57,664 nt of DNA, taken from assembly GCA_051745395.1 (NCBI GenBank), contig JBNJEA010000004.1, positions 1 through 57,664 of the forward strand. The letters run 5' to 3'. The notes under the pieces are model-generated. The model saw only the letters and a program-made list of their open reading frames with translations. It had not been told where the DNA came from and did not search any database. Position numbers and translations under genes: made by a program. How positions within the stretch are numbered: position 1 is the first letter of the stretch; each line of letters begins with the position of its first letter. This document shows, in pieces, positions 34,046 to 43,182 of this stretch. This stretch comes from JBNJEA01 sp051745395. GTDB lineage: Bacteria; Desulfobacterota; Desulfobacteria; Desulfobacterales; Desulfosalsimonadaceae.

Positions 34046-35476
34046 CTAATTTCCGCCCTCCCCTTCCGAGGTCAGGTCCCGGATGCCTTCGATCAGGCGC
34101 TTTTCATCGGCTTCCTCGCCGATTTTGTCCATCCGGATCTTGTTTCTCTGATCTTCGAGCATCCGGGAATCATGCAGATACACCTCCATCCGGCTGGTGC
34201 CGTAGGTCCGGGTATCGGCCAGCGTGATGCCGACCCGGTTGGCATAGCCCATGGTTTTGCGGATCTCCGGCAGGGTTTCCGCGCCGTTGATATCCCAGTC
34301 GTCGCCGTCGGTGCCGTAGAACACGTATATGTTGTAATCCCGGTACAGGCTTTCGGCCTCGATGATCTGGTTGACCAGCCGGAAAGCCGAGACCACCCGG
34401 GTGCCGCCGGCCACCCGCAGGTTGTAATAGGTATAGAAATCCTCGACCTCCCGGGCTTCGGTGTCATGGAGGACAAAACGGGTTTCCACCTGGCGGGCGT
34501 ACTGGTACAACAGCCAGCTGTAAATCAGCACGTGCTGGCCCACCACCGTCTCCGTGGGTTTGCCCCACATGGAGCCCGAGTAATCGCGCAGGAAAAAGAC
34601 CAGGGCCTGGGATTCGTAATCCATTTCCCGGGACAGGATCCGAAACACCTTGTCCCGGGGCGCGACCAGGCACCGGGTCGGATCGATCCTGCCGGCCCGG
34701 GGGTCGATGTGTCCCAAGGCAATATTGGTCTCCAGGATCTTTCGCAGCGTGGCCTTTTTGTCCAGCAACTGGCCGGTGCCCCGGTGCTTGTCGGTCAGAT
34801 CATAGGTGTAATGACTCAGGGACCGCTTTTTGCCCTTTTCCTCGAGGTTGGGCAACTGGAATTTTTCCGTCAGAAGCCGGCCGATTTCGTAGGCATCGGA
34901 TTCGAGTTCGTGATTGCCGCCCTCGCCCTGCCCGGCCTGGCCTTCACCGCCGCCGCCCTCGTCGTCGATGGGGCGTTCGCCGATGACCTCGCCTTCCTCG
35001 CCTTCGCCCGAACCGCCGCTGCTGCTTTCCTGCTCTTCGCTGGGATTGACCCGGTCGTGGATAAATTTTTCCTCCACGGTGGTGGGCACCACGGATACCT
35101 TGTCCCCCGTGCCCTTGCCCGGCCGGACCAGGCGGCCCACCTTGATTTTACGGGGAAACCCGTCTTTTTCCCGCTGCTTGTCGCGTTCGAGCAGCTCCTC
35201 CAAAGACCGCAGGCAGGTGATGGCATTGGCGCCGGGCGGGCCCATGGCCTGCACGGCCATTAAGTCGGCCGTGAAATACAGATCCCGGAAGGCCTCGGTG
35301 ACCGTTTCGCCTTCGGTTCCGGTGTGCGGGGCCTGTTCGGCCTGTTCTCCGGCACTTGGATGGTCGACAGGGTTTCCGGTATGATGGTGGTTCTTTTTGT
35401 CTTTCCACATTTTACTAGACATAATTTTTCCGTTGAATCCGGTATTGGTTTTTTTCGTGTGGTCTTTACCGTTCAT
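34046..35476 (-). CDS. YeaH-like DUF444 protein with von Willebrand A fold
   Basis: This 476-residue partner of PrkA has an N-terminal part that is low complexity (His, Gly, Glu and Ser rich, for example SSSGGSGEGEEGE near residue 160). It is followed by a conserved region and a C-terminal VWA domain with the metal-site motif DYSGSM and later TDGDDWD. The start at 35476 is chosen because AGGA precedes it and it overlaps the end of prkA copy 2 by 11 bases. A later ATG at 35422 is possible. It likely forms a complex with the AAA+ kinase, as other AAA+/VWA pairs do; this is inference. Confidence 0.88.
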   Translation of the reverse strand: MNGKDHTKKTNTGFNGKIMSSKMWKDKKNHHHTGNPVDHPSAGEQAEQAPHTGTEGETVTEAFRDLYFTADLMAVQAMGPPGANAITCLRSLEELLERDKQREKDGFPRKIKVGRLVRPGKGTGDKVSVVPTTVEEKFIHDRVNPSEEQESSSGGSGEGEEGEVIGERPIDDEGGGGEGQAGQGEGGNHELESDAYEIGRLLTEKFQLPNLEEKGKKRSLSHYTYDLTDKHRGTGQLLDKKATLRKILETNIALGHIDPRAGRIDPTRCLVAPRDKVFRILSREMDYESQALVFFLRDYSGSMWGKPTETVVGQHVLIYSWLLYQYARQVETRFVLHDTEAREVEDFYTYYNLRVAGGTRVVSAFRLVNQIIEAESLYRDYNIYVFYGTDGDDWDINGAETLPEIRKTMGYANRVGITLADTRTYGTSRMEVYLHDSRMLEDQRNKIRMDKIGEEADEKRLIEGIRDLTSEGEGGN

Positions 35477-37511
35477 CGTCCTGGGTGCAGAAATACTCGA
35501 TGGTTTTCTGCGCGCAGGTCTGGCAGTAATTGAGCTTGGACAGCATCGTGTCGATGATCCGGTTGTAGAGCTTCTGGTTTTCCTCGTTGCTCCGGTTGGC
35601 CAGTGCCCCCACCAGGCTGCCCGCACCGGCGATATCGGATTTTAAGCGAACGTCGGTGACGGCCTTGACCAGCTCCAGGTTGTCCATGAAGTCGTAGTTG
35701 GGATCCACCGAGATTTTCTGGCCGTAAATCTTTCGGATCGAGGTCCGAAACATCTCGCGCTGTTCGGCGGTTTCCAGGCCGAGGCGCTTTTCCACGCTGT
35801 TGATGAAGCGCTCGTCGATCTTGATGGCGCGCAGCTCTCCGTTCTGGGGATCCTTGTACTTCCACATCCGGTCCTGGCCGAGGTTTTCGGCGTCTATGCC
35901 GATGATCATGTTGACGTAGTTGAGCACGTCCTTGCGGATAGCCAGGGGCTCGTCCATGTAAGCGTTAAACATCTCCGTCATGATCCGCTCGCGGTATAGC
36001 CCCTTGGCCCCCTTTAGGTCCTCGAGGTACTTGATCCGGTCGTTGGCATCCGATACGTAATCGAGAATCACCCGTTCCACGGCCCGGAAAAAATCATAGG
36101 CGAACATGCACTGGCCCTCGTTGGTCTCGGAACTTTCCACCATCAGCTGAATGGCGCGGCCCAGGTTGCGCTGGCCGAGTCCTTTCTGGCCGAAGCGGCG
36201 GGTGACATCCGGCTCCTGGTTTAACGAATCGATGACCTCGGAAAGGGTCTTGATGCTTTTTTCCCCGGCGACCTCTCCGGCGGCAAGCTTCATGGTCTCC
36301 ACCGGGGTCAGCTTTTCGGACCGGGGCAGGCGCGACAGCACCACGGCCACCGAGGCGGCGTAATTCAAGTTCGGGTCCTGGTGCAGGTGCTCGCGTGCCA
36401 GCGTGGTCTTGGTTTCACTGCCGATGGCATAAGCCGTCAAATCGGCCTGCAGCCGGTAGTTGGTGTTGTGCGACACGTTGCAGATCCGGCAGCGGTCCAC
36501 GATGGGCGCTTCTTCTTTTTCCGAGACGAACTGGTTGAACTCGGAGTTGTTGGACGTGGCGATGACCAGGGTATCGATGGGCCACTTAAAGCCGTCGAGC
36601 TCGATCTCGCGGTTCTGGATCACGCCGAGATAGACCTGGACCAGGTCCTTTTTGTTCTTGTAGATCTCGTCGCTGAAATGGATGCCGCCGCCAGCCACCC
36701 GGGCCAGGGCGCCGCGCCGCAGATCAAACCGGTACGGGTTGTTGGTATCGGTGATGTGGAGCAGCCGCTGGATGGATTCTTCGCCGAGCAGGTCCACGGC
36801 CGACGAGGTGATCTTGTCCTTGGCCGGGTATTTGCCGGTGATAGTGCCCATGCTCTCGACCAGGGGAACGGGGACCACGTCGATAAAATCCATCATGGTG
36901 TCGATATCGCCGTCTGCATGGGTGCGGATGGAATGCCAGATGTAGCCGGAACAGGCGCCTAAGGGCCGATAATTCTGGTATAATTGCTCAATTTCGCTAT
37001 CGGAAAACCCGAATGATGAGGACAGGTATTCCGCGGACCGTCCGTTTCCCTCGAACAGGTTCATGGCCAGGACCATGGGATCTTCGTAGGTCTGGGATTC
37101 GATGGTTTTAATCTGGCCGTAGGTCTCGAGCCGTTCGAGGTTTTTAAACCGGAACGTGTACTTGGCGTTTTGCTCCCGGGTCAGAAAATCCCGGTACTTG
37201 GCGCACAGAAAATCCACAAAAAACGTCTTGCCGTTGCCCGGCTCGCCGACGAGCACAAAGGCCATTTCCTTGGAAGAGCCGCCTTCGGAGGCATCCTTTA
37301 CATAGGAGACAAAACTGTTGATTTCGTCATACATGCCAACAATGTGTTTTTTGCCCTGCCGGAACACGTTGAAGTCATAAGTGGTTTTGCCGTTGACCGT
37401 GGTTTTTTCAAAGCCCTGCTCAAGAATCATCCGGGCCACGGATTGAAAGGCATTTTCAAAACTCCGCTGTCCTTCCTTGACCTTGGCGACATGGGCGTTC
37501 AAGGTTTCCAT
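35466..37511 (-). CDS. prkA: PrkA-family AAA+ serine protein kinase, copy 2
   Basis: This is a 681-residue PrkA/YeaG protein of typical family length. Walker A is GEPGNGKTFFVD (about residues 89-100). The AAA+ core includes GGGIHFSDEIYKNKKDLVQ, Walker-B-like, and TLVIATSNNSEFN, sensor 1. IVDRCRICNVSHNTNY and the C-terminal kinase-like region follow. It ends with CQTCAQKTIEYFC, a Cys pair plus Cys. A strong AGGAGG ribosome site supports the start. It is the first gene of the cluster. It is closer to the standard PrkA than copy 1, so copy 1 is probably the specialised paralogue. Confidence 0.94.
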   Translation of the reverse strand: METLNAHVAKVKEGQRSFENAFQSVARMILEQGFEKTTVNGKTTYDFNVFRQGKKHIVGMYDEINSFVSYVKDASEGGSSKEMAFVLVGEPGNGKTFFVDFLCAKYRDFLTREQNAKYTFRFKNLERLETYGQIKTIESQTYEDPMVLAMNLFEGNGRSAEYLSSSFGFSDSEIEQLYQNYRPLGACSGYIWHSIRTHADGDIDTMMDFIDVVPVPLVESMGTITGKYPAKDKITSSAVDLLGEESIQRLLHITDTNNPYRFDLRRGALARVAGGGIHFSDEIYKNKKDLVQVYLGVIQNREIELDGFKWPIDTLVIATSNNSEFNQFVSEKEEAPIVDRCRICNVSHNTNYRLQADLTAYAIGSETKTTLAREHLHQDPNLNYAASVAVVLSRLPRSEKLTPVETMKLAAGEVAGEKSIKTLSEVIDSLNQEPDVTRRFGQKGLGQRNLGRAIQLMVESSETNEGQCMFAYDFFRAVERVILDYVSDANDRIKYLEDLKGAKGLYRERIMTEMFNAYMDEPLAIRKDVLNYVNMIIGIDAENLGQDRMWKYKDPQNGELRAIKIDERFINSVEKRLGLETAEQREMFRTSIRKIYGQKISVDPNYDFMDNLELVKAVTDVRLKSDIAGAGSLVGALANRSNEENQKLYNRIIDTMLSKLNYCQTCAQKTIEYFCTQDDER

Positions 37512-38293
37512 ATACTGTTTCCCTCCTGGTAGAAAAATATCGATCTGCTGAAAATCAGATCGGAATAGGATTATTTAATGCCCGGCATGGCCCGGATTTT
37601 CATGCGATACATCCGGGGCTCAGGCATTTGGACGCACTTGTCGGGTTGGGTTTGCCGAAACAAACCGGAGCCGGGATAATGGCGCAAAAAACGCCGGCCT
37701 GCGATATCAAAGGAAATTGCGATGGAGAAACTGCAACTGGAGCAATACGAACATTGCCGATGCAAGCGGTAAAACGGCGTGTAAACCCCGGGATTAACTG
37801 TCATCCCGCTATACGGCACACGGACTGATTTCAAATTTCTTGACTCTTGTTACACTCTCGATTGCTTCGGGCTCCCCCTGGGTGATCCGAAAAATTTCTG
37901 GTACAGACGGGAGCGGTGTTGAATGCTTTGCACTTGCGATTTGAACAAACGCGCACTCAGATGCTTATTCACCGGCAACTCTGCCGGTACGGGCAAAACC
38001 TTCCGACGCACGGGGCGCATCTTGAACCTCGAACACAGCATGCTAGTACAATTGGCGGGCAGCATTTCAAAAAAGAAAGGAATGGGATTATCAGCGGCAA
38101 CCGGAAATTCTTTTTCTTCATGCGGGGAAGTTCGGCTCGCTTTTCTTTTGACTATATAATACCACAGGGGAAAAGCTTGTCAAGGCCTAGAAATTTCGGG
38201 CGGCTTAAATACTCTTCCAGGGCAAAAAAAAGGTTGCCGGAGCAATGCCGTCCGGTCGTTGATCAAAAAGCGTTTTTTCCGGTTGAATGCCGG
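37512..38293. other. Large divergent spacer, no supported gene
   Basis: About 780 bases between prkA copy 2 and the TetR promoter. It contains an inverted repeat at 37541-37562 and a hairpin ACCGGCA/TGCCGGT at 37971-37988. Both strands have short open stretches of 60-170 codons, but none has a ribosome site plus a recognisable domain. It may hold decayed sequence. I see nothing else I can name. Confidence 0.5.
37541..37562. promoter_or_regulatory. Inverted repeat upstream of prkA copy 2 (possible operator)
   Basis: CGATCTG (37541-37547), eight bases, CAGATCG (37556-37562). It lies 30-50 bases upstream of the prkA copy 2 start, within the expected leader or promoter. It could be a repressor site or a small RNA stem. 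The function is inferred from position only. Confidence 0.4.
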
Positions 38294-38322
38294 TTGACAA
38301 ATAAAAGTAACGCTGTTACCTT
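38294..38322 (+). promoter_or_regulatory. Sigma-70-like promoter with embedded operator for the TetR gene
   Basis: TTGACA at 38294-38299, a 17-base spacer, then TACCTT at 38317-38322 as a weak -10. A palindrome GTAAC-GCT-GTTAC (38307-38319) spans the spacer into the -10. This is where a TetR-type repressor would block RNA polymerase. The start codon of the TetR gene is 48 bases downstream. I infer autoregulation of the tetR-activase-glycyl-radical operon. Confidence 0.6.
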
Positions 38323-38369
38323 AATTAATCAGACATTTTCGGATAACGGAAAGAATTTTTTCAGACCCC

Positions 38370-39062
38370 ATGGCCAAAGCCAAACGCAACCCCGAAACCG
38401 TTGCCGCAATCCGGCAAAATATCCTGGATGAAGCCCTGGCGCTTATCGCCGAAACGGGCTATCGCGGGTTTTCCATGCGAAAGCTGGGCGCCCGGCTCGG
38501 CATTGCCGCCAAGACCGTCTACAATTACTTTCACAACCAGGATGAAATCTATCTGGCGCTGTTGACACGGGGGTTTGAAAATCTTCATTACACCTGCCGG
38601 AGCGCAGCCGACGGCCATGACAAACCGATGGACCGGTTCGCGGCCATGTGCCGGGCGTTTGTCGACTTCGGCATAGAACACGCCAAACTCTACAACCTGA
38701 TGTTTACCTGGCACGTGCCCAAGTTCAAGGACTACGTGGACACGCCCATGGAGCCGGCCGCGCGCGCGGAGCTGGAAACCGCGCTGACCGTATCCGCCCT
38801 TTTCATGGAACACATCACCGCCTGCGCCGATGCCGACACGCCGATGACCGAAGATCAGGCCCGGTTTCTGATGATCCGTTTCTGGTCCCAGGCCCACGGC
38901 TACATCGCCGGGATCAACAACACGCTGCTCGATTACATGCACGAAAGCCCGCTTGCCATCAAAGACGACATGATCGACGCCATGCTGGCGGATTTCAAGG
39001 CGGCCATGAAAAATCACAGGCCCCGCGAAGCAGCATCGGGAAAAACATTGGCGCACTCTTGA
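38370..39062 (+). CDS. TetR family transcriptional regulator
   Basis: This 230-residue repressor has an N-terminal TetR helix-turn-helix (ILDEALALIAETGYRGFSMRKLG, then GIAAKTVYNYFHNQDEIYLAL; about residues 18-64) and an all-helical ligand domain. TetR repressors commonly sense hydrophobic or toxic molecules. It is the first gene of a plus-strand unit: the activase starts 41 bases later. The palindrome in its own promoter is the likely binding site. The ligand may be the substrate of the glycyl-radical enzyme; this is inference. Confidence 0.92.
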   Translation: MAKAKRNPETVAAIRQNILDEALALIAETGYRGFSMRKLGARLGIAAKTVYNYFHNQDEIYLALLTRGFENLHYTCRSAADGHDKPMDRFAAMCRAFVDFGIEHAKLYNLMFTWHVPKFKDYVDTPMEPAARAELETALTVSALFMEHITACADADTPMTEDQARFLMIRFWSQAHGYIAGINNTLLDYMHESPLAIKDDMIDAMLADFKAAMKNHRPREAASGKTLAHS

Positions 39063-39103
39063 AGAATGGCGTTTGGTTATCCAGGCGCACATCGGAGGAT
39101 GTT

Positions 39104-40087
39104 TTGAGAGAAAAAAATCAATTCGATCCAGGGCGCAAGCACCCCCTTATACTCGAAATCAAGGGCAATGCCCTGGACGACGGCCCGGGTATCCGGTCGG
39201 TGGTCTTTTTCAAGGGATGCCCGCTGTCGTGCGTGTGGTGCCACAACCCGGAAAGCAAACGCGCCGGCGTGGAAATCGGATTCGAGGCCAACAAATGCGT
39301 GGGGTGTGACACGTGCATGGGCATCTGCCCGGAAAACGCCCTCTCCCGGGACAACTTGTTTTTTGTTGACCGGACCGCCTGCAGTCTGTGCTTTCAATGC
39401 GTAAAAAACTGCCCGTCCGGCGCGCTCGAACGGATCGGCCGCCCCATGGCCGTCGAAGACGTGGTGGAAACCGTGGTCCGGGACAAGCCCTTCTATGATA
39501 CTTCCGGCGGCGGGGTCACGCTTTCGGGCGGGGAGCCCACGCTGTTCATGGATTATACCGCCGACCTGCTCAGGGCATTGAAAGCACATGGTATCTACAC
39601 CCTGGTGGAAACCTGCGGGCGGTTTGACATGGATGCCTTTACCGAAAAGCTCTCCCCGTGGATTGATACGATCTATTTCGACATCAAGCTCATGGACCCC
39701 GGCGACCACAAGCGCTTCTGCGGCGCCTCCAATGAAAGGATTCTGGAAAACTTCAAGACACTGCACGAACGGTCCCGAAACGGCGGATCCGCGGTGCTCG
39801 CCCGCACCCCGCTGATCCCGGATATTACCGATACACCAAAGAACCTGGAAGCCATCGCCGCATTTCTGAAACAGTGCGGCGCCGGTGAGGCCAGACTGCT
39901 GCCCTACCATCCCCTGTGGAAGCAAAAGGAATTCAAACTCGGTACCGCCGACCCGGACGGACAGCACGGCAAAACCCGCGACAAGACCCCAGAAAAGACA
40001 CGGGACAAGACACTGGACCAATTCCAGGACAAAACCGCTTTACAAAACTGCCGGTCCATCTTTGAAGCCGCCGGCATCACCCTGTAA
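39104..40087 (+). CDS. Glycyl-radical enzyme activating enzyme (radical SAM)
   Basis: This enzyme uses S-adenosylmethionine and a 4Fe-4S cluster to generate the glycyl radical on its partner. The TTG start at 39104 has GGAGG five bases upstream and gives 327 residues; no in-frame ATG fits. The radical SAM motif is Cys39, Cys43 and Cys46 (GCPLSCVWCH). Two ferredoxin-type clusters follow, Cys65/68/71/75 and Cys93/96/99/103, as in activases for dehydratases and choline lyase. SGGGVTLSGGEPTLF binds SAM. Near the end an odd Lys/Thr/Asp-rich insertion (KTRDKTPEKTRDKT) precedes the final helix. It is followed 13 bases later by the glycyl-radical enzyme. Confidence 0.95.
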   Translation: MREKNQFDPGRKHPLILEIKGNALDDGPGIRSVVFFKGCPLSCVWCHNPESKRAGVEIGFEANKCVGCDTCMGICPENALSRDNLFFVDRTACSLCFQCVKNCPSGALERIGRPMAVEDVVETVVRDKPFYDTSGGGVTLSGGEPTLFMDYTADLLRALKAHGIYTLVETCGRFDMDAFTEKLSPWIDTIYFDIKLMDPGDHKRFCGASNERILENFKTLHERSRNGGSAVLARTPLIPDITDTPKNLEAIAAFLKQCGAGEARLLPYHPLWKQKEFKLGTADPDGQHGKTRDKTPEKTRDKTLDQFQDKTALQNCRSIFEAAGITL

Positions 40088-40100
40088 CCGGAGGTGCCCC

Positions 40101-43100
40101 ATGCTGTTAAAAACCGATACCCAAAGCCCGACGAAAGACAATTTGCCAAGCGGCCGGACCCTGACCCTCCTGCTGGTCAAGACCCTGCTCCACACCGTGG
40201 CTGCCAGCTTTCATTTCCGGCCCGGCTTAAAAAAGTATTTACAGACCGACCGGGGATGGTTTGATTTCACCGTAGGCATCCGCACGGAAAGCCATTCGGT
40301 GGAAACGGCCATCCGGTTTGCCGACGGCCGGGTTTCGGTATTGCGCCATCTGCCCGCCGACTGCGAAGTCACCCTGATTTTTGCCTCGGATGCCGCCGTG
40401 CGCCGCCTGCTTTCGGCCACGCCCACCGAGCAGATCTTTATGCTGATGAAAAGCGAGCTCAAAACCGTGGGCAACCAGAGCTACATGAACCTGTTTTTTT
40501 TCTACCTGTCGCTGCTGCTGCACAAAAAGCAGAAAAAATCCATGGCCAAAGAACGGGATACCGAACGCAGGGAACTCAAAGAAAAACAACCCGCTCCCCG
40601 GACCGAACTAAGCGATGAAATGCGGCAGAGATACGCCTGCCGGCTCAAAGCGGACAAAATCGACGCCGGCGTGAAATACCTGGAAGACCCGTATTTGTCC
40701 GGATACAGCATCGCCGATTTTCCGAGGATCCAGGCATTTCTGGATATCCATTTTACGACCTGCGCCGAGGTATGCTCGGAACGGCCCCGCCTTGTGACCG
40801 AATGGTACAAAACCCACGGCTTTGAAACCGATTCCGAAGACAACCCCTGGATACCGGAACTGCGCCAGGGGCATGCCTTTAAATACCTCATGGAAAACCG
40901 CAAGCCCATCATCCGGACAAACGACCTGATCGCCGGCACCACTACCACAAAGGAAGTCGGCGTGGTGGTCTACCCGGACAGCCACGGCACCATGATCTGG
41001 GGCGAGCTGTTGACCGTGCCCCACCGGTCGCTAAACCCCTATGATATTTCAAAAGAGACCGTGGATTTGCTCCACCGGGAGGTCTTTCCCTTCTGGGTCC
41101 ACCGCAACTTCAAGGAATGGGTGCGCAACAATTACAACAGCCCGCTGTGCCAGGCCATTGACGAGCGCTTTGCCGTTTATTTTATCTGGAAGCAGGCCGC
41201 GCTTTCCCACACCATCCCGGATTTTCCGAAGATCATGGCAAAAGGCGCCAACGGCATGATCGAAGAAGTCCACGCCCAATTGGCAGAAAAAAACCGCTCA
41301 CCGGAAGAAAAGGCCACTTTGGAGGCCATGATCCTATGTCTGGAAGGACTTGTCGCCTATGCCAGACACCTTTCCGAGCAGGCGGGAAAGGAAGCGGCAG
41401 AAACAACCGATCCCAAGCGAAAAGCCGAACTGACACGCCTGGCCGAAATCTGCGAACGGGTCCCCGCGTATCCGGCCCGGACCTTAGACGAAGCCGTCAA
41501 CGCCATGTGGATTGCCTGGGTGGGACTGCACATGGAAAACACCAACGCCGGCCTGTCTTTGGGCCGGCTGGACCAGTGGCTACAGCCGTATTTCGAAGCC
41601 GACATGGCAAAACGGGAAAGTATGCAGGCCCGGGCCGACTACCTCCAGCACGCCGTCGAATTGGTGGCCTGTTTTTACATGCGCTGCACCGATCACCTGC
41701 CCCTGACCCCGGACCTGGCCAACTGGTATTTCGGCGGCAGCTCCTCGGACCAGGCCATCACCCTGGGCGGGCTGACCCCGACGGGCGAAGACGCGGTCTG
41801 CGACATGACCTACATTTTTTTAAAGGTCACAGAGATGCTTTCCATTCGGGATCCCAACGTCAACGCCCGCTTTGATCCGGAAAAAAACAGCGACACCTAT
41901 TTAAAGCGTCTTTGCGAGGTCAACCTCATCACCGCGGCCACCCCGTCGCTGCACAACGATGCGGCCGTCATGGCATCGCTTGAACCGCTCGGCTATGCCG
42001 TGGAAGACATGCGCAACTGGTCGGCCACCGGCTGCGTGGAGCCCACGCTTTCGGGCCGGCACATCGGCCACACTAATTTCGAGATGCTAAACATGGTCGC
42101 CGCCCTGGAAATGGCCTTAAACAACGGCTGCCACCCGCTGATGAACTGGAAGCTCGGCCCGGACACGGGTTCGGCGGCGGCCGGCGACTTTGAAACCTTT
42201 GACCGGTTTTTCGAGGCTTTTGCCGAGCAGTTCGGCTTTTTAATCGACAACTCGGTGGCCTACAACAACATGCTCGGCCGCGCCCACCAGGTGATCCGGC
42301 CCACGCCGATGCTGTCTTCTGTGATAGAGGACTGCATCGCCAATGCAAAGGATGTCACCCACGGCGGCGCCCGGTACAACAGCTCCGGTGCGGCCTGCAT
42401 CGGGCTGGCCGATGTCACCGACTCGCTGCTGGTGATCAAAAAACTCGTATTTGAAGAAAAGGCCATCGGGTTTGCCGAGTTGAAAGCCGCGGTGGATGCC
42501 GATTTTGAAAACCACCCGGCCGTTTATGCCATGGTGAAAAACAAGGTACCCCTGTTCGGCTCCGGAAGCGACGAGGCCGTGGCCATGGCCAATCGGGTGG
42601 CGAAATTCGCTCATGATCGGTTTGCAAGCCAGCCCCATTACCGGGGCGGTCGGTATACCGTGGGCTTCTGGTCCATGTCCAACCACGTCATCTACGGCAC
42701 CCTAAGCGGCGCCCTACCCTCCGGAAAGCAGGCCGGCCAGTCGTTTACGCCGGGCCTGACGCCGGAGCCACACGCATCGGCCAGCCTGCTCGACAACATC
42801 CGGGACGTGGCCCGGCTGGACCCGGTCCACATGAACAACAACATCGCCTTTAACGTCAAGGTGGTCCCCGGCGGCGAAGACAGCCGGCAAAACATCATCG
42901 ACCGGATGTATGCCTACGTGAAAAGTTACTTCGATCTCGGCGGCATGCAGATGCAGTTGAACGTGGTCACCTCGGACACGTTAAAAGACGCCATGGCGCA
43001 CCCCGAAAACTACCGGAACCTGCTGGTGCGCATATCCGGGTATAATGCCTATTTTGTGACGTTGAACCGGGATTTACAGATGGAGCTGATTGAACGGGCG

Positions 43101-43115
43101 GAGTACGGGCTGTGA
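40101..43115 (+). CDS. Glycyl-radical enzyme with N-terminal SCP2-like domain (GCVEP dehydratase/lyase group)
   Basis: This 1004-residue enzyme starts at 40101 with a GGAGG site. Most family members have 760-850 residues. The first roughly 150 residues look like an SCP2 sterol/lipid-carrier fold (DCEVTLIFASDAAVRRLL, then SELKTVGNQSYMNLFFF), joined by a charged linker (about 155-185) to the catalytic PFL-like domain. The catalytic motif ATGCVEP gives Cys645 and Glu647. The radical motif RISGYNAYF gives Gly980. Cys-x-Glu is seen in choline trimethylamine-lyase and glycerol/propanediol dehydratases, not in the X-succinate synthases. Substrate unknown. The SCP2-like domain and the TetR regulator suggest a hydrophobic one. 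It is oxygen-sensitive by nature. Confidence 0.9.
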   Translation: MLLKTDTQSPTKDNLPSGRTLTLLLVKTLLHTVAASFHFRPGLKKYLQTDRGWFDFTVGIRTESHSVETAIRFADGRVSVLRHLPADCEVTLIFASDAAVRRLLSATPTEQIFMLMKSELKTVGNQSYMNLFFFYLSLLLHKKQKKSMAKERDTERRELKEKQPAPRTELSDEMRQRYACRLKADKIDAGVKYLEDPYLSGYSIADFPRIQAFLDIHFTTCAEVCSERPRLVTEWYKTHGFETDSEDNPWIPELRQGHAFKYLMENRKPIIRTNDLIAGTTTTKEVGVVVYPDSHGTMIWGELLTVPHRSLNPYDISKETVDLLHREVFPFWVHRNFKEWVRNNYNSPLCQAIDERFAVYFIWKQAALSHTIPDFPKIMAKGANGMIEEVHAQLAEKNRSPEEKATLEAMILCLEGLVAYARHLSEQAGKEAAETTDPKRKAELTRLAEICERVPAYPARTLDEAVNAMWIAWVGLHMENTNAGLSLGRLDQWLQPYFEADMAKRESMQARADYLQHAVELVACFYMRCTDHLPLTPDLANWYFGGSSSDQAITLGGLTPTGEDAVCDMTYIFLKVTEMLSIRDPNVNARFDPEKNSDTYLKRLCEVNLITAATPSLHNDAAVMASLEPLGYAVEDMRNWSATGCVEPTLSGRHIGHTNFEMLNMVAALEMALNNGCHPLMNWKLGPDTGSAAAGDFETFDRFFEAFAEQFGFLIDNSVAYNNMLGRAHQVIRPTPMLSSVIEDCIANAKDVTHGGARYNSSGAACIGLADVTDSLLVIKKLVFEEKAIGFAELKAAVDADFENHPAVYAMVKNKVPLFGSGSDEAVAMANRVAKFAHDRFASQPHYRGGRYTVGFWSMSNHVIYGTLSGALPSGKQAGQSFTPGLTPEPHASASLLDNIRDVARLDPVHMNNNIAFNVKVVPGGEDSRQNIIDRMYAYVKSYFDLGGMQMQLNVVTSDTLKDAMAHPENYRNLLVRISGYNAYFVTLNRDLQMELIERAEYGL

Positions 43116-43182
43116 AACGAGGGGCTTGCCGCAGGCGATGGGGCACTGCTTTTCGCTTTTATCTTCCGGCCCTTGTTTTCTA

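Noticed and set aside
34172..35263. Long open frame on plus opposite yeaH (363 codons)
   Set aside because: It is antisense to a clear DUF444/VWA gene in an operon and shows no domain. It is an effect of high GC.
37856..38065. Possible decayed gene in the spacer before TetR
   Set aside because: The short frames on both strands have no domain and no ribosome site, so no gene or pseudogene call is justified.
38648..39103. Upstream extension of the activase frame through the TetR gene
   Set aside because: It overlaps TetR in another frame. The activase start is set by GGAGG and TTG at 39104.
39885..40100. Longer N-terminus for the glycyl-radical enzyme from 39885
   Set aside because: It would overlap the activase by 200 bases and lacks a ribosome site. 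The ATG at 40101 has GGAGG and follows the activase by 13 bases.
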